From: Xanthostigma xanthostigma | Taxonomy: Eukaryota; Arthropoda; Insecta; Raphidioptera; Raphidiidae | Direction of reading: 5' to 3' | DNA: 64,000 bases | NCBI GenBank assembly: GCA_963575645.1 | Contig: OY754475.1 | Coordinates: 8,370,001 to 8,434,000, forward strand | Shown: positions 11,695 through 25,481 of the stretch, in pieces | How positions within the stretch are numbered: the stretch's first letter is position 1 | Layout of the letters: each line of letters begins with the position of its first letter | Made by a program: the position numbers and the translations under genes | Notes under the pieces: generated by a model | Told to the model about the DNA's origin: nothing | What the model saw: only the letters and a program-made list of their open reading frames with translations | Databases searched by the model: none

Positions 11695-12052
11695 ACTATG
11701 TGATCATATAATTAGTTTTTATACATGCAGCGGCAGTCTAATACCGTTGTCAAACTCTGGGCCCAGGGCCATATAAAACATTAGTTTGTCTACATACACA
11801 CAAAAATAAATGATTGATCTACATAGAAAAAGATAGCTTGTCAAGCTAAATTTTGATCAAAATACGTAGAAAAAATTTATTTCGATGCGGAAACAAAAAA
11901 ACGGTGTCTAAAAAAATGTCGATTCAAACGATCAATTATGTTTCGAGGACGATCGATTTGAAATTTCAATATTACAGAGAAATATGTGTGGCCACAGTCT
12001 AAGATCATTTTCTCAAATTAATTTTTTTAACAATTCTTTCTGTTGCCCAGTA
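11642..12052. mobile_element. MITE of the CTGGGTTGCAGAAAG family, copy 1
   Basis: The left end CCTGGGCTGCAGATAGCATT and the right end TTCTGTTGCCCAGTA are degenerate inverted repeats. The interior shares AAATGATTGATCTACATAGA and GCTAAATTTTGATCAAAA with the copy at 25482-25797. Confidence 0.55.
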
Positions 12053-15000
12053 TAAATGTTATACGACCAGACATAGAATTTAATTATTTCGATTTTTATA
12101 GTTCTATCCACTATTTAAAAACACTACTGATTGGATGAATAAATAAAGCATACCGCGAGTGTATAATCGTTCGTTTACTGTACGACGTTTTATAAAAATC
12201 GATCAAGGGATACATTCGAGCTTTAAATACCTTAATAGTAACTGAATTTAGTATGTCATAATATTATAAAACAATTGAATAATTAATGAATTCAACAATT
12301 AAAGATAAGAACAATTAAAAATTAGGAACGTAATTGGAAATGCAACGGTGCTAATTTAATTAACATTTATAATATGAAGCTTGTAACAATTAGAATGAGA
12401 TTGTTGTTTTATTATTGGTAATTTGTTACTTAAAACTTTATATTATTTTTACTTCGTTTGTTTTTGATAAGATGTCTTTTTGTTTATTAAAATAGATGAT
12501 ATTATATATAAAGAGCACATAACAGTTAATCAGAAAACAATGTAATATTGAGTATGTCAAAAAAGCTGGAAGAGTAATATAAAAATACCGTAATTTCATT
12601 TGTTTTTTCTCCAGACACAAATTCAGGAAAACAAAAAAGTACACTTTTCATTTTACTACAACATGAAAAAAATACCTCAAGCATTTATTACCTGCAGAAA
12701 AAAAAATGGTAGATGACACATTAAAGAAATAATAAAAAAAAATACATTAATATTACAGGGAATATCAAACCAGGATGTGTATTCACAAAATATAGGGTAT
12801 TTATAACAAAACCAGGGTGCGTTTAAATAATATACTAGAGGCAAAAAATGTATGATTATGATACGATATGAATAAGAAAACAAAAGCTATGATTTAAACA
12901 ATTGATCGATGCATACAAATGTTATATGATACCAAAAAGTTGATATTATTATTAAAATAATTATATGAAAAAAAAAGAAATTTTAACAATCACTTGATTC
13001 TCAGTTGTTATTCATTATTTAGAATTTAGATTTATAATAAGAATAAGATGATGATGATTATTATTATTATTAAAAAGTCTATTATAATATAATCTAACAA
13101 CTGAGTTGTTTTTAGTAGAGAAAATAGTGATATTATTAATGATATGCACACACTTTTTTGAATTATCTTTAAGAATAAATAATAAAAATATACTTAATTA
13201 TTTAAAAAGAAATATTTGACATAGTTAAAAAAATATTGAAATAAAATCTAAATGCTAATTCAGATTTCAAAAGAGGAACAAACGAACGGGTGATTATCAG
13301 AAACGAAAATTATATAAAAACAATTGATAGCATTATGTCATTAAACAAACGAAGTCTGACTTAGTGTTTTAGCTATAATGATCAGAAATAGTGAAGAATA
13401 TTAGATATTATAATAGAATTAAAATAAATTGTTAGCATATTGAATAAAAATCATTGTAGTTTATTAATGAATGTAATTTAAATTTAATATAAAAGTAATG
13501 TTATTAGAGCGAAGAAATCGTTTTTGTAAACGAATTTCTTGGACAGACATTTTTATTTCGTTTTGAAAAAACCAGTAAAATAAACGTTTCTCTAGTTTAA
13601 TTTTTGAAATGATTTGATTCTTTTTATATAGAGTTTATTTCAACAAAAATAACTCAGTGATACCCATCGCTAACTTTACAGTAATTTTAAACGTTCTGTT
13701 GAAATCTTACAATAAAAAATATTCCCAATACAATTAAACTAGAGAAATTAATACTGAAAACTCAATTAGATAAAGAAAAATGCATTTTAATCAATGTGCC
13801 AAAACGAGATAGAAAACTGAAAAAGAAATATTTTTTCTCGAAAAAAATTTCAGTTGCCAAATTTTTTAAATGTACTGACAAAACTTCATAATTTATTTTT
13901 AGTATATATCTCTTTAAACCGATTCCAACGACATTTTTTATTAAATCTTAAATTAGTTCTGTCACTGCATTTAAAAGAGAAAAAAAATGTCAAACTGGAT
14001 TAACCCACTATTATTAAAAAAGAAAAATAATGATCAGTACACAATATACGCAACGTAAACGTAACGTAAAGTTTAATTATATACATATAGTTCAATTGAA
14101 TTTAAATATGACTTAACACCACGGTTTCTAAAGTATTTAATTATATAGCTCAAATTTTGTAGAAAATTTATTATTCTATTTCAATTAATAATTTCACAAA
14201 TTATATTCATTCCGAATTGTTTTAATTCAAATAACAAATCACGTTCCTTTTGTTTTAGTGTTTTCAAAAATAACTATCAGTGTGATATTTTTCATTTTTC
14301 TTCACAAATAAGATTTATTATCTTCTAACTGTAGTACATTTTAAAGAAACCCCATTTACCTTCATCTAGAAAATACATCTATACACTATACAAAAAAAAA
14401 ATCAAAATAAATAAATTCATGTTAAAAATAGGTAATCGTTGGATATTTGAAAATATTTTAAATTTAAACATTTATTTATTATTCAATCAGTTATCTGATT
14501 ATATTTAAGAATGATAGAGTTTATTTAAAAAAAATATCACCACCAATTATTTATGAGTTTTGTTTACTATATTCTTCAGTTGAAATTTATTACATAAAAA
14601 TGATTATTAAAAAAAAAACTGTTTAAAACATACTTAAAAATAATCACCCCATAAATTGCATCACATACACATTATAGACTCAAAAAATTATACCTACACT
14701 GTTAAAAAAATTATTACTATCTATGATTTAAGTTCTGTCACACGTAAATGTTTTCCTAACTTGACAGAAAAAAGTTGTTCACAATAACAAAAAAATACAA
14801 TACAATTAATCATCTAACTCAAAATAAACAAATGAATATTATTACCGGTAACAGCATAACAATGACCAAACACTAAATAATTATGGCGTCATCAAACATA
14901 ATAGTTTTAAACTACACACGGAAAAGTTTACAAACCGGCAACAATATGGCGCCAAAATGCCTAAAAACATGGCGGATCAAATTCACTGTTACGCAAGCTA

Positions 15001-18000
15001 ATGCGATCTGCTTGTGGGCCATCTGTGAACTATTCCATGTGCAAGTTGAAACTTCAACTGTTTTCACATTTTTTTTTTAATTTCATATTGTCAGTTATTG
15101 TAGTGCAATTAGCTACATTAAACTTTAAGTTATTATGTAACGTACCGGTATCCTAGAAACACCATTATTTATTGTAAACAACTTTTAAATTAGAAACAAA
15201 AAAATAAATGGTTTAAATGTTTCCTCGTGCTTTCAAATCCCAAAGGAGGTAAAAAAAAACAAAAAAGAATTCCTATACCTACTTATTATGAATTAATAAT
15301 TTTAGAAAATATGTTTTTGTACAAATTTATTATTGACGAATATTTCGTTTTTCTTTATATGTACATTTAATTAGAGGCAGCCCTATCGAAAAACGTTGGG
15401 CGATGCTTTGCTTATTTTACATTACAATCAGTAAACATCCGTTAAGCGATTTTTCATCTCCGTTTAGTTCGTTATATTAAAAGGAGATGCAAAGTATTTT
15501 AATTAACGGATGATTACAACAATAAAAATTAGGAGCCGTCGTGAGACGTCTGGCAGATGTGAAACATAAATAAGCTTGCAAGTTACAAAGCCTATGGACA
15601 CTTCGTAAAGTCCTATAGGCACTGCAACTTTAAGTTACTAGCAGCGCCACTTAAGTGACTATTCTTGTAACTAATAAATCTCAGATGTCCCCGTCAACAA
15701 AAGCCAGGTGACAATCCAACACAGCAAGCGTTACGCGCTGACATCTAACGGTATACTTGTAATTGAAAAATGTAACGTTCCCCGATAAAACGTCGCCCAT
15801 ATAAAAGCGTCGCCCTAATTGGACGGTTTTGTTCCCAATCAAACGCGCAATTAGATGGTTCATAACCAATTAAAAAAATAAAAGAATCATTATTAAATTT
15901 GGAAAACAATGTGCCTATAGGCACCTATTACGTAATTTTAATTTTGAAATTGAATATCGTTTGCGCTATTCTGTTAAAATAAAAACAAACAGTATTTACA
16001 ATAAGTTGGAAAAAACGAATATGCTAATTAGAAGCAGTCCTAAAAATAATAAACAGCAAACTTATAAGTGAAGCAACGCCTAACCGCACCGAAACGCCTC
16101 TAGTATTATTAATAATATGTTGCTTGTATCTATTATAATAGATTTCAGAGAAAAAACAGAAAAGTCAATAATTTTTAATGATATTACGTACTGTACTGTA
16201 CAGTTTTAATTATAGACCTTAATTACTAATTAAGATATGTGATTCGCTTGCAAAAAAAAAGTAATAATTTAAACCAAAACTAACTTTCGCCACTTTCTGC
16301 ATAGATGACGTAACATTCTGATTTTTATGAGCTGGCCACTCAATATTATTAAGAGCATATATTTGAACCCTCCTTCTTCTTCGAAGTCGTTGTTGATAAA
16401 AAAAAAAAAAAACAGATTCGACACAAAAATTCAATCATGCAAAAAAATGTATTAGAAGCTATCATTTTGAGGTTAGAATATATTTGAATTTGAACTTCCT
16501 TTGACTGAGAATTATGGGAGATTGCTAAAAACATTCTCACTCAATGTAATCACCTAGATATCGTAAAGATGCTAGTTTATTGAATTCCTCCAGCTTCTAA
16601 GTTCTAATCTGAAAGCTTGCGTAGAAAATATATTCTAATCAAATTTAAGAATGATAAATTTGAAATATTAATTTGTATTAGATCCAGATAAACCGGTGAT
16701 CTTAAATATATGTTATTTTTATGATACACCAAAACTTCAATAGGTTTTTTCATCTATTCTCAGACTAGAAGCTGAAAACTGGAGTTTGTAACAAGCATAT
16801 CTTTGAAACGGCATTCCAATTTGGTTGTCCTCAAACACATTACGTACCTTTAAAACGTAATAAAATAGCAATATCTTAAAGACAGAGTAATTGGCCCAGA
16901 ATAGATGTAACATCAGCTATGTAAAAAGCAAGTATTTTTGCTTTTATTAAATAAATAATGAATTCTAATACGAAAAATGCAAACCGCAGCTTTTTAAAAT
17001 TCATAATAATAGAGAGAACCATAAATAATCATCAATTTAAATGTGCAACAAGTAAATCAGTAATTCCATTCCTGGACAATATTATTATCTCACCATTCAG
17101 TAACTCATTCTTAGTATTGAAGCAATAGTTGATCTGGATACAGGTTTTTTTCTGATGGAACCAGAATAAGCTCGAAACCGTCAGAGTCTTGAACGAGTAT
17201 GGCAAAGGCTTAGAGAGAGATCTGCTGCCTTCAATATCTCTGCAATGGAACCATTGGTGGTGAAGGGGAAGGTATTTACTTCAGCACCCGCAAAGAATTA
17301 TACAGATATTACAGGCAATAAATCTTTTACAGGGCTAATCCGATGGTTTCAAGCTTACCCTAGTCTCATATAGTAAATTGTTGTTTTTTATTTTTTTACA
17401 AATAAATGCTGTCAAAATTTGGCCCATCCTGTTGCACATTATTTGATGCGAGTAGGCTGAAAGAGTGGGACACATCCGTTGCAAAAATTACTATTAAAAT
17501 TAATGCAATTTCTTCTCCTATTACTAACAATAATGTTCGTTCATTTTAGACAGTCAAAACACCAAAAATCTTTATTTAATGATGAGATTTTTTAAATGGG
17601 AATTGTTTTGTATTAGATTTCATGTGAATAATTGTTTCGCTTTTTAGCTAAAACGTATCGATTGATAAGCCATTTATGCAAGAAATTTATATAAAAAAAA
17701 ACCCTTTGCACTCCGGGAGTGCCGGCAGAAGTGAAAACTTAAATATTAACGTCTTACGAATTTTCGATCAAAATGGTTTGTATCATAGATTGCATTTTTA
17801 TGTACGATATTTCAACGCTAGATGTCTAACGTTGTATAAATAAAAGTTTTCGTCTTACGCATTTTCGATCAGGACACGTGACCCTGACGCGAGTTTACGG
17901 TCACGTGTCCCTGACGCGAGTTTAACATTTTTTACCCATTACAAAAAAAGTGTACAACGCCGCTAAAGAAGTTTTCACTTCAAAAAAATTACTAATGTAT

Positions 18001-19125
18001 ATCTTCGCGCGTTATTTTAAAATAAATTGAATATTAAATTCTTTGAACTGTAAAATTCTTATTAAATTCCAAACACGAATCCATTACGCTTTATAATGGA
18101 TTAATTATGTTAACAATAAAGGTATAAAATAAAAAATATATACAGTCCCTGGCAAAGGTTATGTTCTTTGAGCAAATCGTATTATTTTTCTTACACATTT
18201 TTCGCAATTTATATTTCTTGCCTACTGCCATTGATTCATCAATCCTTTTGCATAAATGGCTTAAAAAAGCGGGTCTGTCCGTTCTTGATTTATTTATGAT
18301 TTAAATGGAAATGAACTTTAACTTGTACGATTTATTAAAGTAATACTAAAAATAATAACGTTTAACTGACATCAAACGAATGAATGCATAATAGAATTGT
18401 TGTAAGGCTCGTTCACTAACGAAATAATATACTTAACACAAAATTTCAATAAATTATAAGTTGAATAATTTTATATTCAAACAATTAAACAAACATATCC
18501 GACACACGTGACAAAACAAAACGATTTTTTTTATTTTCAAAAATTGTCTTTCGACTTCATAAAAACGTACTGTTAATTTCGCTAACGGTTAAGTTACGGT
18601 ATGAATGTTATAATTACTGTGAATGAGCCTTTATTCAATGAAAAAAAACAAAAAAACATTAAATATTGAAAGGCTGATTGTGTGACGTCATAATGAGTGT
18701 ACACGTACAATGTAATGTTGTATATAATTAATAAAAACAATTATTTAAAATAAAATTAAAAAAAAAATAACAAAAATATATTAAGTATAACAAAATACGA
18801 ATCTGAATGTGTATGTATGTGAATGTACCGAAATATTAACATATATATTAAATAAACAAAATACCGAATTCAAAATACCAATACGCATGCGCATTGCGTT
18901 GCTTTTGTTTTATTAAACCGTTGAAACTTGGAAGTTTAAATAAAAGTAGATGCAATTTCTGTCCCGCTAAAAAATATTTTAAAACACACTTGATACAAGC
19001 TAACCTACAGTAGTGACTGTGCACAATAGAGTAATTCGTGTAGCCACCGATAGAGGCGCATCAACAAAGAGAGACTACGACTGAGAGAGACCGATCATTA
19101 ATTAATTAAATCCGTTGAAAAATAA
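12053..19125. other. Gene-poor AT-rich intergenic DNA
   Basis: About 7 kb of A/T runs, short inverted A/T tracts and small open frames whose composition follows the background. No exon with a convincing acceptor, open frame and donor was found on either strand. The only local structure of note is a pair of near-identical direct copies of CCTGACGCGAGTTTA with a CACGTG beside each (17868-17925). Confidence 0.55.
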
Positions 19126-19370
19126 TCTATACTAATATTATACAGAAATAAAGTGTGTAAGTTTGGATGTGGGAGGTAATCTCCAAAACTACTCGTCCGA
19201 TTTCAAAATTTTTCCACCAATATTTAGAATGGACCTTTAGGAATGGTATAGGCTGTATATTATCGCGTTAAAATAAAAGCGCTTTTCGTGGAGACCAATT
19301 TTGCAACGTAAGTCGACGAATAAACGGTGGCAATCTACAAATTCGGGTGAAGCCGGGCCGGGCTATCAGT
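19126..19370 (+). mobile_element. Short non-autonomous Helitron
   Basis: The 5' end is TCTATACTAATATTATACAG and the body ends in a G+C-rich hairpin region (GGGTGAAGCCGGGCCGGGC) close to a CTA-type terminus. The central part (TCTCCAAAACTACTCGTCCG) recurs inverted at about 48590-48625. There is no target duplication, as expected for Helitrons. Confidence 0.55.
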
Positions 19371-19825
19371 AGATTATATAGGAATCACGTGCCTGAATTG
19401 TTATTTTATAATGCAGTGTGGCAATACGCGCCTAGCGAATTTAACAGTCACACAAGTCGTAAAATAATAACGCACGAGTAATTTTTGTACGTATCTCCTA
19501 TAAAATAGCTGACTTTCAATTCATAATAAGTAGGTATAAATTTACATATCTGTTAATCTGACGGTCCGGCCATAAGGGAAATTTGAATTGTTTACGAAGA
19601 CTAGTCTACTGACAGATTAATCATTAAACCATTGGATTGGCAAAATTGCATTACTTATTGTTTTACATTACGCACTAGTGCGAAAAGGGGTCACTTTACT
19701 ACGGATATACAGGTATAAAAAGCAGCTATTTTATAGGGGGTCCGCCTAAAAAATGTTTTTCTGCTCTTTCGAAACAGCATTTTTCTCTCCGTTTTTTGAT
19801 TAAATAAATATACTTCCACATCATG

Positions 19826-20149
19826 TATAATACGCGCCACGGAACTAAAAGGTCCGGAAGTTAGTCACAAACAGCGTCGCAAAGGCACATTTTAGAGCCG
19901 CTGTGACTCCCACTACCTCTTAGCTACCTGCACGGAACGTGCACTCGTCGGTGATTGGCCGTGATCGCTCGTTGCCTTTGTCACTTGTCGCTTTCTTGCT
20001 TTAAAGTACAATCGAGTACGCTATTGTCAAGTTGTTATTGTTATTTTAGTTTTGTTGAGTTGCGAGTTTGTAGTTTTTCAACAGACTGTACAAGCGCAAG
20101 CCCGCATTCGCATCTAACTTATGAGCCTATATACGTGGCGCCTATTATA
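19826..20149. mobile_element. MITE with GCGCCACGGA termini, copy 1
   Basis: The left end TATAATACGCGCCACGGA and the right end ACGTGGCGCCTATTATA are inverted copies. The body of about 320 bases is shared with 40984-41308 and, inverted and truncated, with 59300-59513. Any open frame inside is incidental. Confidence 0.7.
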
Positions 20150-20399
20150 CGACTCTGCGAAGAAATAAATCTATGCTTTGGTCGTGTGTTTTATTTTTCA
20201 AACATACGATACAGTGAATTTCAGATAAGTATACTCACTAAATAAATATGTAAATAATTACTTATTCAGTTTTTTATCAAAGAGATAGCAGTTTATAGCG
20301 CAAGTGTGAAATGATAATAAAAAGAAAAAAAGTAGATTAGAAAATGTGTCTTTTATAATTAATCAATTAATAAGACTGCATTGAACACACAACCAATCG

Positions 20400-20478
20400 A
20401 TAAACAAGTACACAGATGTCACTTTATCAGTTTATTGGGATTTAGTTCACGTGTGGAAACGTTCCATGGAAATTTCAA
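20400..20478 (+). promoter_or_regulatory. Candidate non-coding first exon (strong donor AAG|gtaagt)
   Basis: A strong splice donor, TTTCAAG|gtaagt, lies at 20479 without a coding partner nearby. The tandem-C2 gene needs an upstream 5' exon, because its first coding exon is preceded by an acceptor at 27164. Joining the two would place a short ATG frame (MEISRKRI then stop) in the leader. The exon's left edge is a guess. Confidence 0.2.
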
Positions 20479-20594
20479 GGTAAGTACAATTTCTTTTATA
20501 ACCTACTTATATTTCTGAAAATAGGGTGGAGTTTTTTTTTTCGAAAATATTGGAAAACAAACGAGTTGATTTCAAAATATTCCTGATCAGATGA

Positions 20595-21073
20595 TTAAGG
20601 TAGTACGAGCACCAAGGCAATTTTAAATAAAAGGCTTGATTTTTTTTATATGAAGTTGGACTAAGTCTAAACCAATTCTGAAAATTTTAGGGGGTTTACC
20701 CGATTATTTAAATAAATAAATAACTTCAAATGTGGGCATATTTAACATTGGCTTTATGGTAAAACGGTAGATGGATGATATGTTTTCATTGATTTCTCAA
20801 AAACTAGTCGGTGGAAATTAAAAAAAAAAAACTATTTAAATTAAAGTAAAACCTAAATAAAAAATTAAAAGATTTTAATTAGTCGGGCACAACGGGTTTT
20901 TTTTTGTTTTCAATAATTTATTAAGGTTTTAACTTTAAACTAAATAGTTTTTTTTTAATTTCCACCTACTAGTTTTGGAGAAATCAATGAAAACATATCA
21001 TCCATCTACCAAAATATAAGAAAAAAAATCAAGTCTTTTGTTTAAAGTTGCCTTGGTGCTCGTACTACCTTAA
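20595..21073. mobile_element. Fold-back element flanked by TTAA
   Basis: The ends TTAAGGTAGTACGAGCACC and GGTGCTCGTACTACCTTAA are perfect inverted copies for about 25 bases. Further in, GGTAGATGGATGATATG and its mirror pair again, so most of the 480 bases folds back. The TTAA at both ends may be the target duplication. Confidence 0.7.
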
Positions 21074-21377
21074 GAATTTTTAAGAAATATAATATCTGAG
21101 TCCAACTTATTTTGTGTGTTTTAAAATACTTACATAGATCATAAAAATGGCGTTAATATCTGGCCAAGGGCGGATGGAGTACATAAAAACAGATGACACC
21201 GACGACTCGCATTTAAGGCGGCGAAGCCGACCCGACATTGAACGAAGTCCCTTAGCCCCATTTAGAGGGGTCTCCCCACGAGAATTTTTTTTAATATTGT
21301 CTCATTTTTAAAGTGTTCTGAGAAAGTTCACTCTCATTAACATTCTGCTTTATTTGAATAAAAAGTCCATAAGATGA

Positions 21378-21935
21378 AGCGCCGGATTAATGACTACAGA
21401 GAGAGAGAGATTGTGAATTATAGACGCTCAACAGCTGAGGTCATCAGCGTCTATTAATTACTACAGAGGCCCTTGGGCACTTGAGCGTCTGAGGCCCCTT
21501 GCAAGAAAATTTTTTTAAGATATTTTCTTTGAATGAAACATTTTAAATGACAAAGATTTTTATTTGTTGTTTTATAATTAATTTATTGACAAATAGTTAC
21601 ATCATCTTTTTTTAAACGAATTTATCTATAATCTCTTCAAAATCGATCGTTTGAAGTAGATCATTTTCTATACATAAAACGCTATATTCATTAATTTTTT
21701 CTGGCTAATAGTATTTTTATGGACGAAAGTATAAGTTTCATTTTATTATGTGCTTATGGGAGTTTATTGTTTAGTTTTTATAAATAAATAACAGTGCTAT
21801 CACCAGAGTCATGTGCGATTGCCTGCTTATGGTTTAAACACCCCGAGTTATGTGGGTTAATTTGTTTGTACTTAGAAAAGTACGAGCCCCCCCTAGAAGC
21901 CCATCTAGGTTCATACGTTAGTCCGGCTCTGATAA
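21378..21935. mobile_element. Possible degraded hAT-like element
   Basis: The left end GCGCCGGATTAATGAC and the right end GTTAGTCCGGCTCTG look like eroded inverted termini of the GCCGGATTAA type seen at 23532. It contains the dispersed GA/hairpin unit at 21399-21460. No clear target duplication. Confidence 0.35.
21399..21460 (+). repeat. Short dispersed hairpin unit, copy 3 (best preserved)
   Basis: A GA run is followed by TTGTGAATTATAGACGCTCA, ACAGCTGAGGTCATC and AGCGTCTATTA. AGACGCT and AGCGTCT form a 7-bp inverted pair around a loop of about 17 bases. Confidence 0.5.
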
Positions 21936-23531
21936 GATGGGTGGAAGTTATTATAAGCAAATTATATAAAACAGTACAGTCTGACTCATATGTTTTCAAT
22001 ATACATACGGAAAGAAAAAAAAGAGTGTGATAGCGATTTGAGTGTGTTAATTCGCACACATTATTGATGAAAAATAAATCGTACTCTTCGTTTTAACGAG
22101 GGGAAGTGTACAATGTATGTTTCATCACGATGTGTACGAATTAACACAGGTAAAATCGATTAAGGAGAAATCCGTATAATGATAAAAAAAAACTCAATAA
22201 CGTCCAACTTAAGAATTTAACGAATTTCGACCACTGGTGCGGCCACTAGTATATCCCTTTACAACCGACGAAAGTTTTTTTTTTATATTTAGGGACCAAA
22301 GAATCTAGTAGAAAAATTAATTAAAAAAATTGTGTACCCCTGCTTAGCTGTGAAAATAACCTGCCCGAAATAACCATGCGAAGCCGGTTCACAAAAATAA
22401 ATCTGTTTCGCGCAAAAAAAAATTCTCGATAGTCACAGTCACACCCATATAGAATAGAATAGAATCGGTTTAAGAAGGTTGACGCGTTACAGTCCCAATC
22501 AAAAGTAAGTCGACTTATACCTAAATCGGTTCTTTTCCAAAATACATTTTTACAAATGGTTATAAGTCGATGATACCAATAAATTATTGTCATAAACGCA
22601 TAAATAAATATTTTTTTATTATTAATTAATTATTTCAGTATTTTACTTAATGAACTAACTTTTGAATTTTTTGTACAAAGTTAGGTTAGAAAAAATAAAT
22701 TTATGTAAATATCTGTATTTTACATATTTTTTACAGTAAATAATTAAAAAAAGAAATTAAAATTATATCTTTAAAAACTCAACTTCATAGCCTACGCCCC
22801 CCTAGGGAGTCACGATCCATACATTGAGAAACACTGGTATACACCTTAGAGATATATAAGTAACCAGAGTACGCTAGTTCGTATGTTTGCCATAAGTGAA
22901 AATGTCCTCAGTTGAGAGAGAGAGAACGCTGCAGAAAACCCAGAAAACCAGATATTTGTATACTCAAATCAGCATTAGATACCATAGAGATAAGGAACTT
23001 TTCTCTCTCTGAATTGCAGACACTTTCACGGCTCACTCGCGTACTCCAGTCTAATATCTCTACGGTATACACCCTATAAGACACTTTCAAATCTCGCACC
23101 AATTTCGTTCAATCGATTCTTAATTAACACTAATTATTAACTTTACATAGAAACTTCTACAAGTATGCGCACAGACCAATCGGGACTGAGATCCAAATTG
23201 CATTATGTATAGCAAAGATTAATTTTCATTATTATTTAATCTAGACAACATTCCATTTGTTCGTCTTACAGGATTGTTCACAACTATTCTAATTGACGAG
23301 TAATTATGATTATTGGCAACTTAAGATTACATTTTCTCAGAAAATAAGTTTAGAATATATAAGAGATTGCGTATGGGTTCTCTGAATTTTGATAATGCCA
23401 TAAAAATTGCGTCAAAATAGGATAATCTTCTGCTTATGAAATAAAGAAAATTATTACTACTACCTATATCTATTAACTGACGCTTGCAGGAGAACTAGAC
23501 TATTTTCACGCATAGGTCGAAGCAGTGCAGC

Positions 23532-23967
23532 CAGTGCCGGATTAAGACTCCTTGATGCCCTAAGCATTTTTTGCCTAACAGCAGTCTAAAAAAATTCTAA
23601 TATTATCTGTCTCTGTCATGTTAAGTTTATAAAAAAGCAATTCAAATTGTGAATGTCATAAGCTTAAAAATGATAGAAAAAAAGCATAAAATTTTAAAGA
23701 GAAAAATTGAATTTTCCAATTTATGCTCTCATTAAAAATTTGACTGTCTATAAAATCGGTCCTTAGGTATTCTTATACAGTTAAAAAAATGTAATGTTAA
23801 AAAAACATAACGTTTTCATTTAGATCACATTTTTGAGAACATGACAAAAAAAATTGTTAAAACGGTCTGGTGAGGTACTTTTCATTTCTGAGTTGTGATT
23901 TTTGATGCTCCTGAGGCGTGATGCCCTAAGCAGTTGCTTATTTTGGTTATAGGTTAATCCAGCACTG
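23532..23967. mobile_element. hAT-type non-autonomous element with an exact 8-bp TSD
   Basis: It starts CAGTGCCGGATTAAGACTCC and ends GGTTAATCCAGCACTG. The 8 bases AGTGCAGC occur on both sides (23524-23531 and 23968-23975). CAGTG/CACTG termini with an 8-bp duplication are characteristic of hAT transposons. It is 436 bp without transposase coding. Confidence 0.85.
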
Positions 23968-24201
23968 AGTGCAGCCTGTATTCTCGATCGACAAATATCA
24001 AATTTGAAAACCGCCAAATGTCCTGTCGCATCCTATATAATCGCCATTATAATTATGGTAATTAGTATTAATAGATAGTAAATACAAAGCAATATTTATT
24101 TGTATTTAAATGATACACGAATGACGTTAAAGCCACTTTACCAAGTGGAATGCAATCCAATACTTTAATATACCGAATGTTCTAATAAACATACATGTCC
24201 A

Positions 24202-24262
24202 CGTAGAGAGATAGATAGTAGAGTATAGACGCTCGACAACCGAGGTTAGCAGCGTTTACTAC
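24202..24262 (+). repeat. Short dispersed hairpin unit, copy 4
   Basis: AGAGAGATAGATAGTAGAG is followed by TATAGACGCTCGACAACCGA and AGCAGCGTTTACT. It is related to the copies at 7838, 10987 and 21399. Confidence 0.4.
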
Positions 24263-24652
24263 ATTCACGTATAGTTCCAAAGACAATACACTAACGATTT
24301 TATTAGAATTAAGTAATCAATTAATTTTAATAAATTGATGAATGAACGCGAAACTGGTATACAGTAATATCGAGCGATAGTGGCTAGCCTCAGTTGGTAA
24401 AGAATGAATATAGAATAGAACTTTTTCAAAAACATATCAAATGACAAAGAAGCGCAGGCCCGTGGGTTCGAATATATTTTTGCTTCTTTTTTTGCATTAT
24501 AACTATAGAACCTAGCTGTTATAGTAGATACACATATATATTGTGTGTTACTGTAAATTAAAATTGAAATAACTGTCAAAAAATTTAAAATTGAACTAAA
24601 ATATATACTGATAACTTTACGGCACAAGTGTTAAATGTGTCATTTCACGACG

Positions 24653-24825
24653 GCTATACTGGCACGAAAAGCTTTTATTTTATACGGAATGTGCAAATTT
24701 TGTAGATTGCCACCGCTTTTTTCGTCGACTTATGTTGCATTGACGAAAAGCATTTTTATATTAACGCCATTATTATGGCCTATGTCCATCCTGAAGGTCC
24801 ATTCTAAATATACATAGGTGAAATT
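24653..24825 (-). repeat. Helitron fragment (inverted)
   Basis: GTAGATTGCCACCGCTTTTT, TCGTCGACTTATGTTGCA and GTCCATCCTGAAGGTCCATT match, in the same order and orientation, 48465-48570, and the inverted order of the Helitron at 19126. Both ends are missing. Confidence 0.45.
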
Positions 24826-25167
24826 TAGGTGATTTTTTCGAACCGGGGCAGAAACTTGATAATGGCGCCCCCTCTCCAGCATTTCAGAAAACAAGCAGAT
24901 AGAGTAAATCGTAAAAAGGACAGATTAGATGTGGTTTTGACGCCCTCTAAAACTGCCGCCCGGGGCTGTTTACCTCTTTATAATAGATAGATATTAGAAT
25001 AGATTTTGTCATGGCTAAATGCACGGATTTTCTTCATTTCCGTTGGTTATTTTCTTCATTTCAAAAGTGAGAAAAGTGTAAAGAAATAACCGTACCAAAG
25101 CATCTCGTCTATATCTTGACAGAATCGTCTTAATTGATCTAAACGCGGCCTCAATTATTCAATTGCA

Positions 25168-25413
25168 ATGCATTGTCACATTAAAGTTGTTGATATAATG
25201 TGTATAGTACTTGTTGCTATTGTTAGATCGTGGTTGGAGACGCGGCAGTCAACAGCAGTGCTGTTCCATGGTCAGTATTGTTTAACCAATGCATTGTGTC
25301 TTGCAGAAGCATTGCGTGAGATCACTTACATGCTTAGAAATTATCCCCGTTGCGATTTAATTAATAGAAACAACGTTATAACAACAACAGTGAGTAACAA
25401 TTTTATATTTTAA
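25168..25413 (+). other. Unassigned open frame, possible exon
   Basis: An ATG frame of 81 codons contains VAIVRSWLETRQSTAVLFHG and AEALREITYMLRNYPRCDL. The codon use looks less random than the surroundings, and a possible donor (ACA|gtgagt) lies at 25389. I found no partner exon, and it may be a decayed TE fragment. I do not recognise the peptide. Confidence 0.2.
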
Positions 25414-25481
25414 TCCTTATTCAGTTTTTGGATAAAGGATTCTGGTTCTTAAAGAAGCCTAATATAGTGGCTCATAACTTA

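Noticed and set aside
19955..20245. 96-codon plus-strand frame
   Set aside because: It lies almost entirely in a MITE that is present three times, and the other copies do not preserve the frame.
22321..22593. 90-codon minus-strand frame
   Set aside because: No splice partner, no recognisable domain and background composition. It is probably chance.
24380..24480. tRNA-like A and B boxes (GGCTAGCCTCAGTTGGTAAA and GGTTCGAATA)
   Set aside because: They are too weak and too far apart for a tRNA. It might be a decayed SINE, but the ends could not be set.
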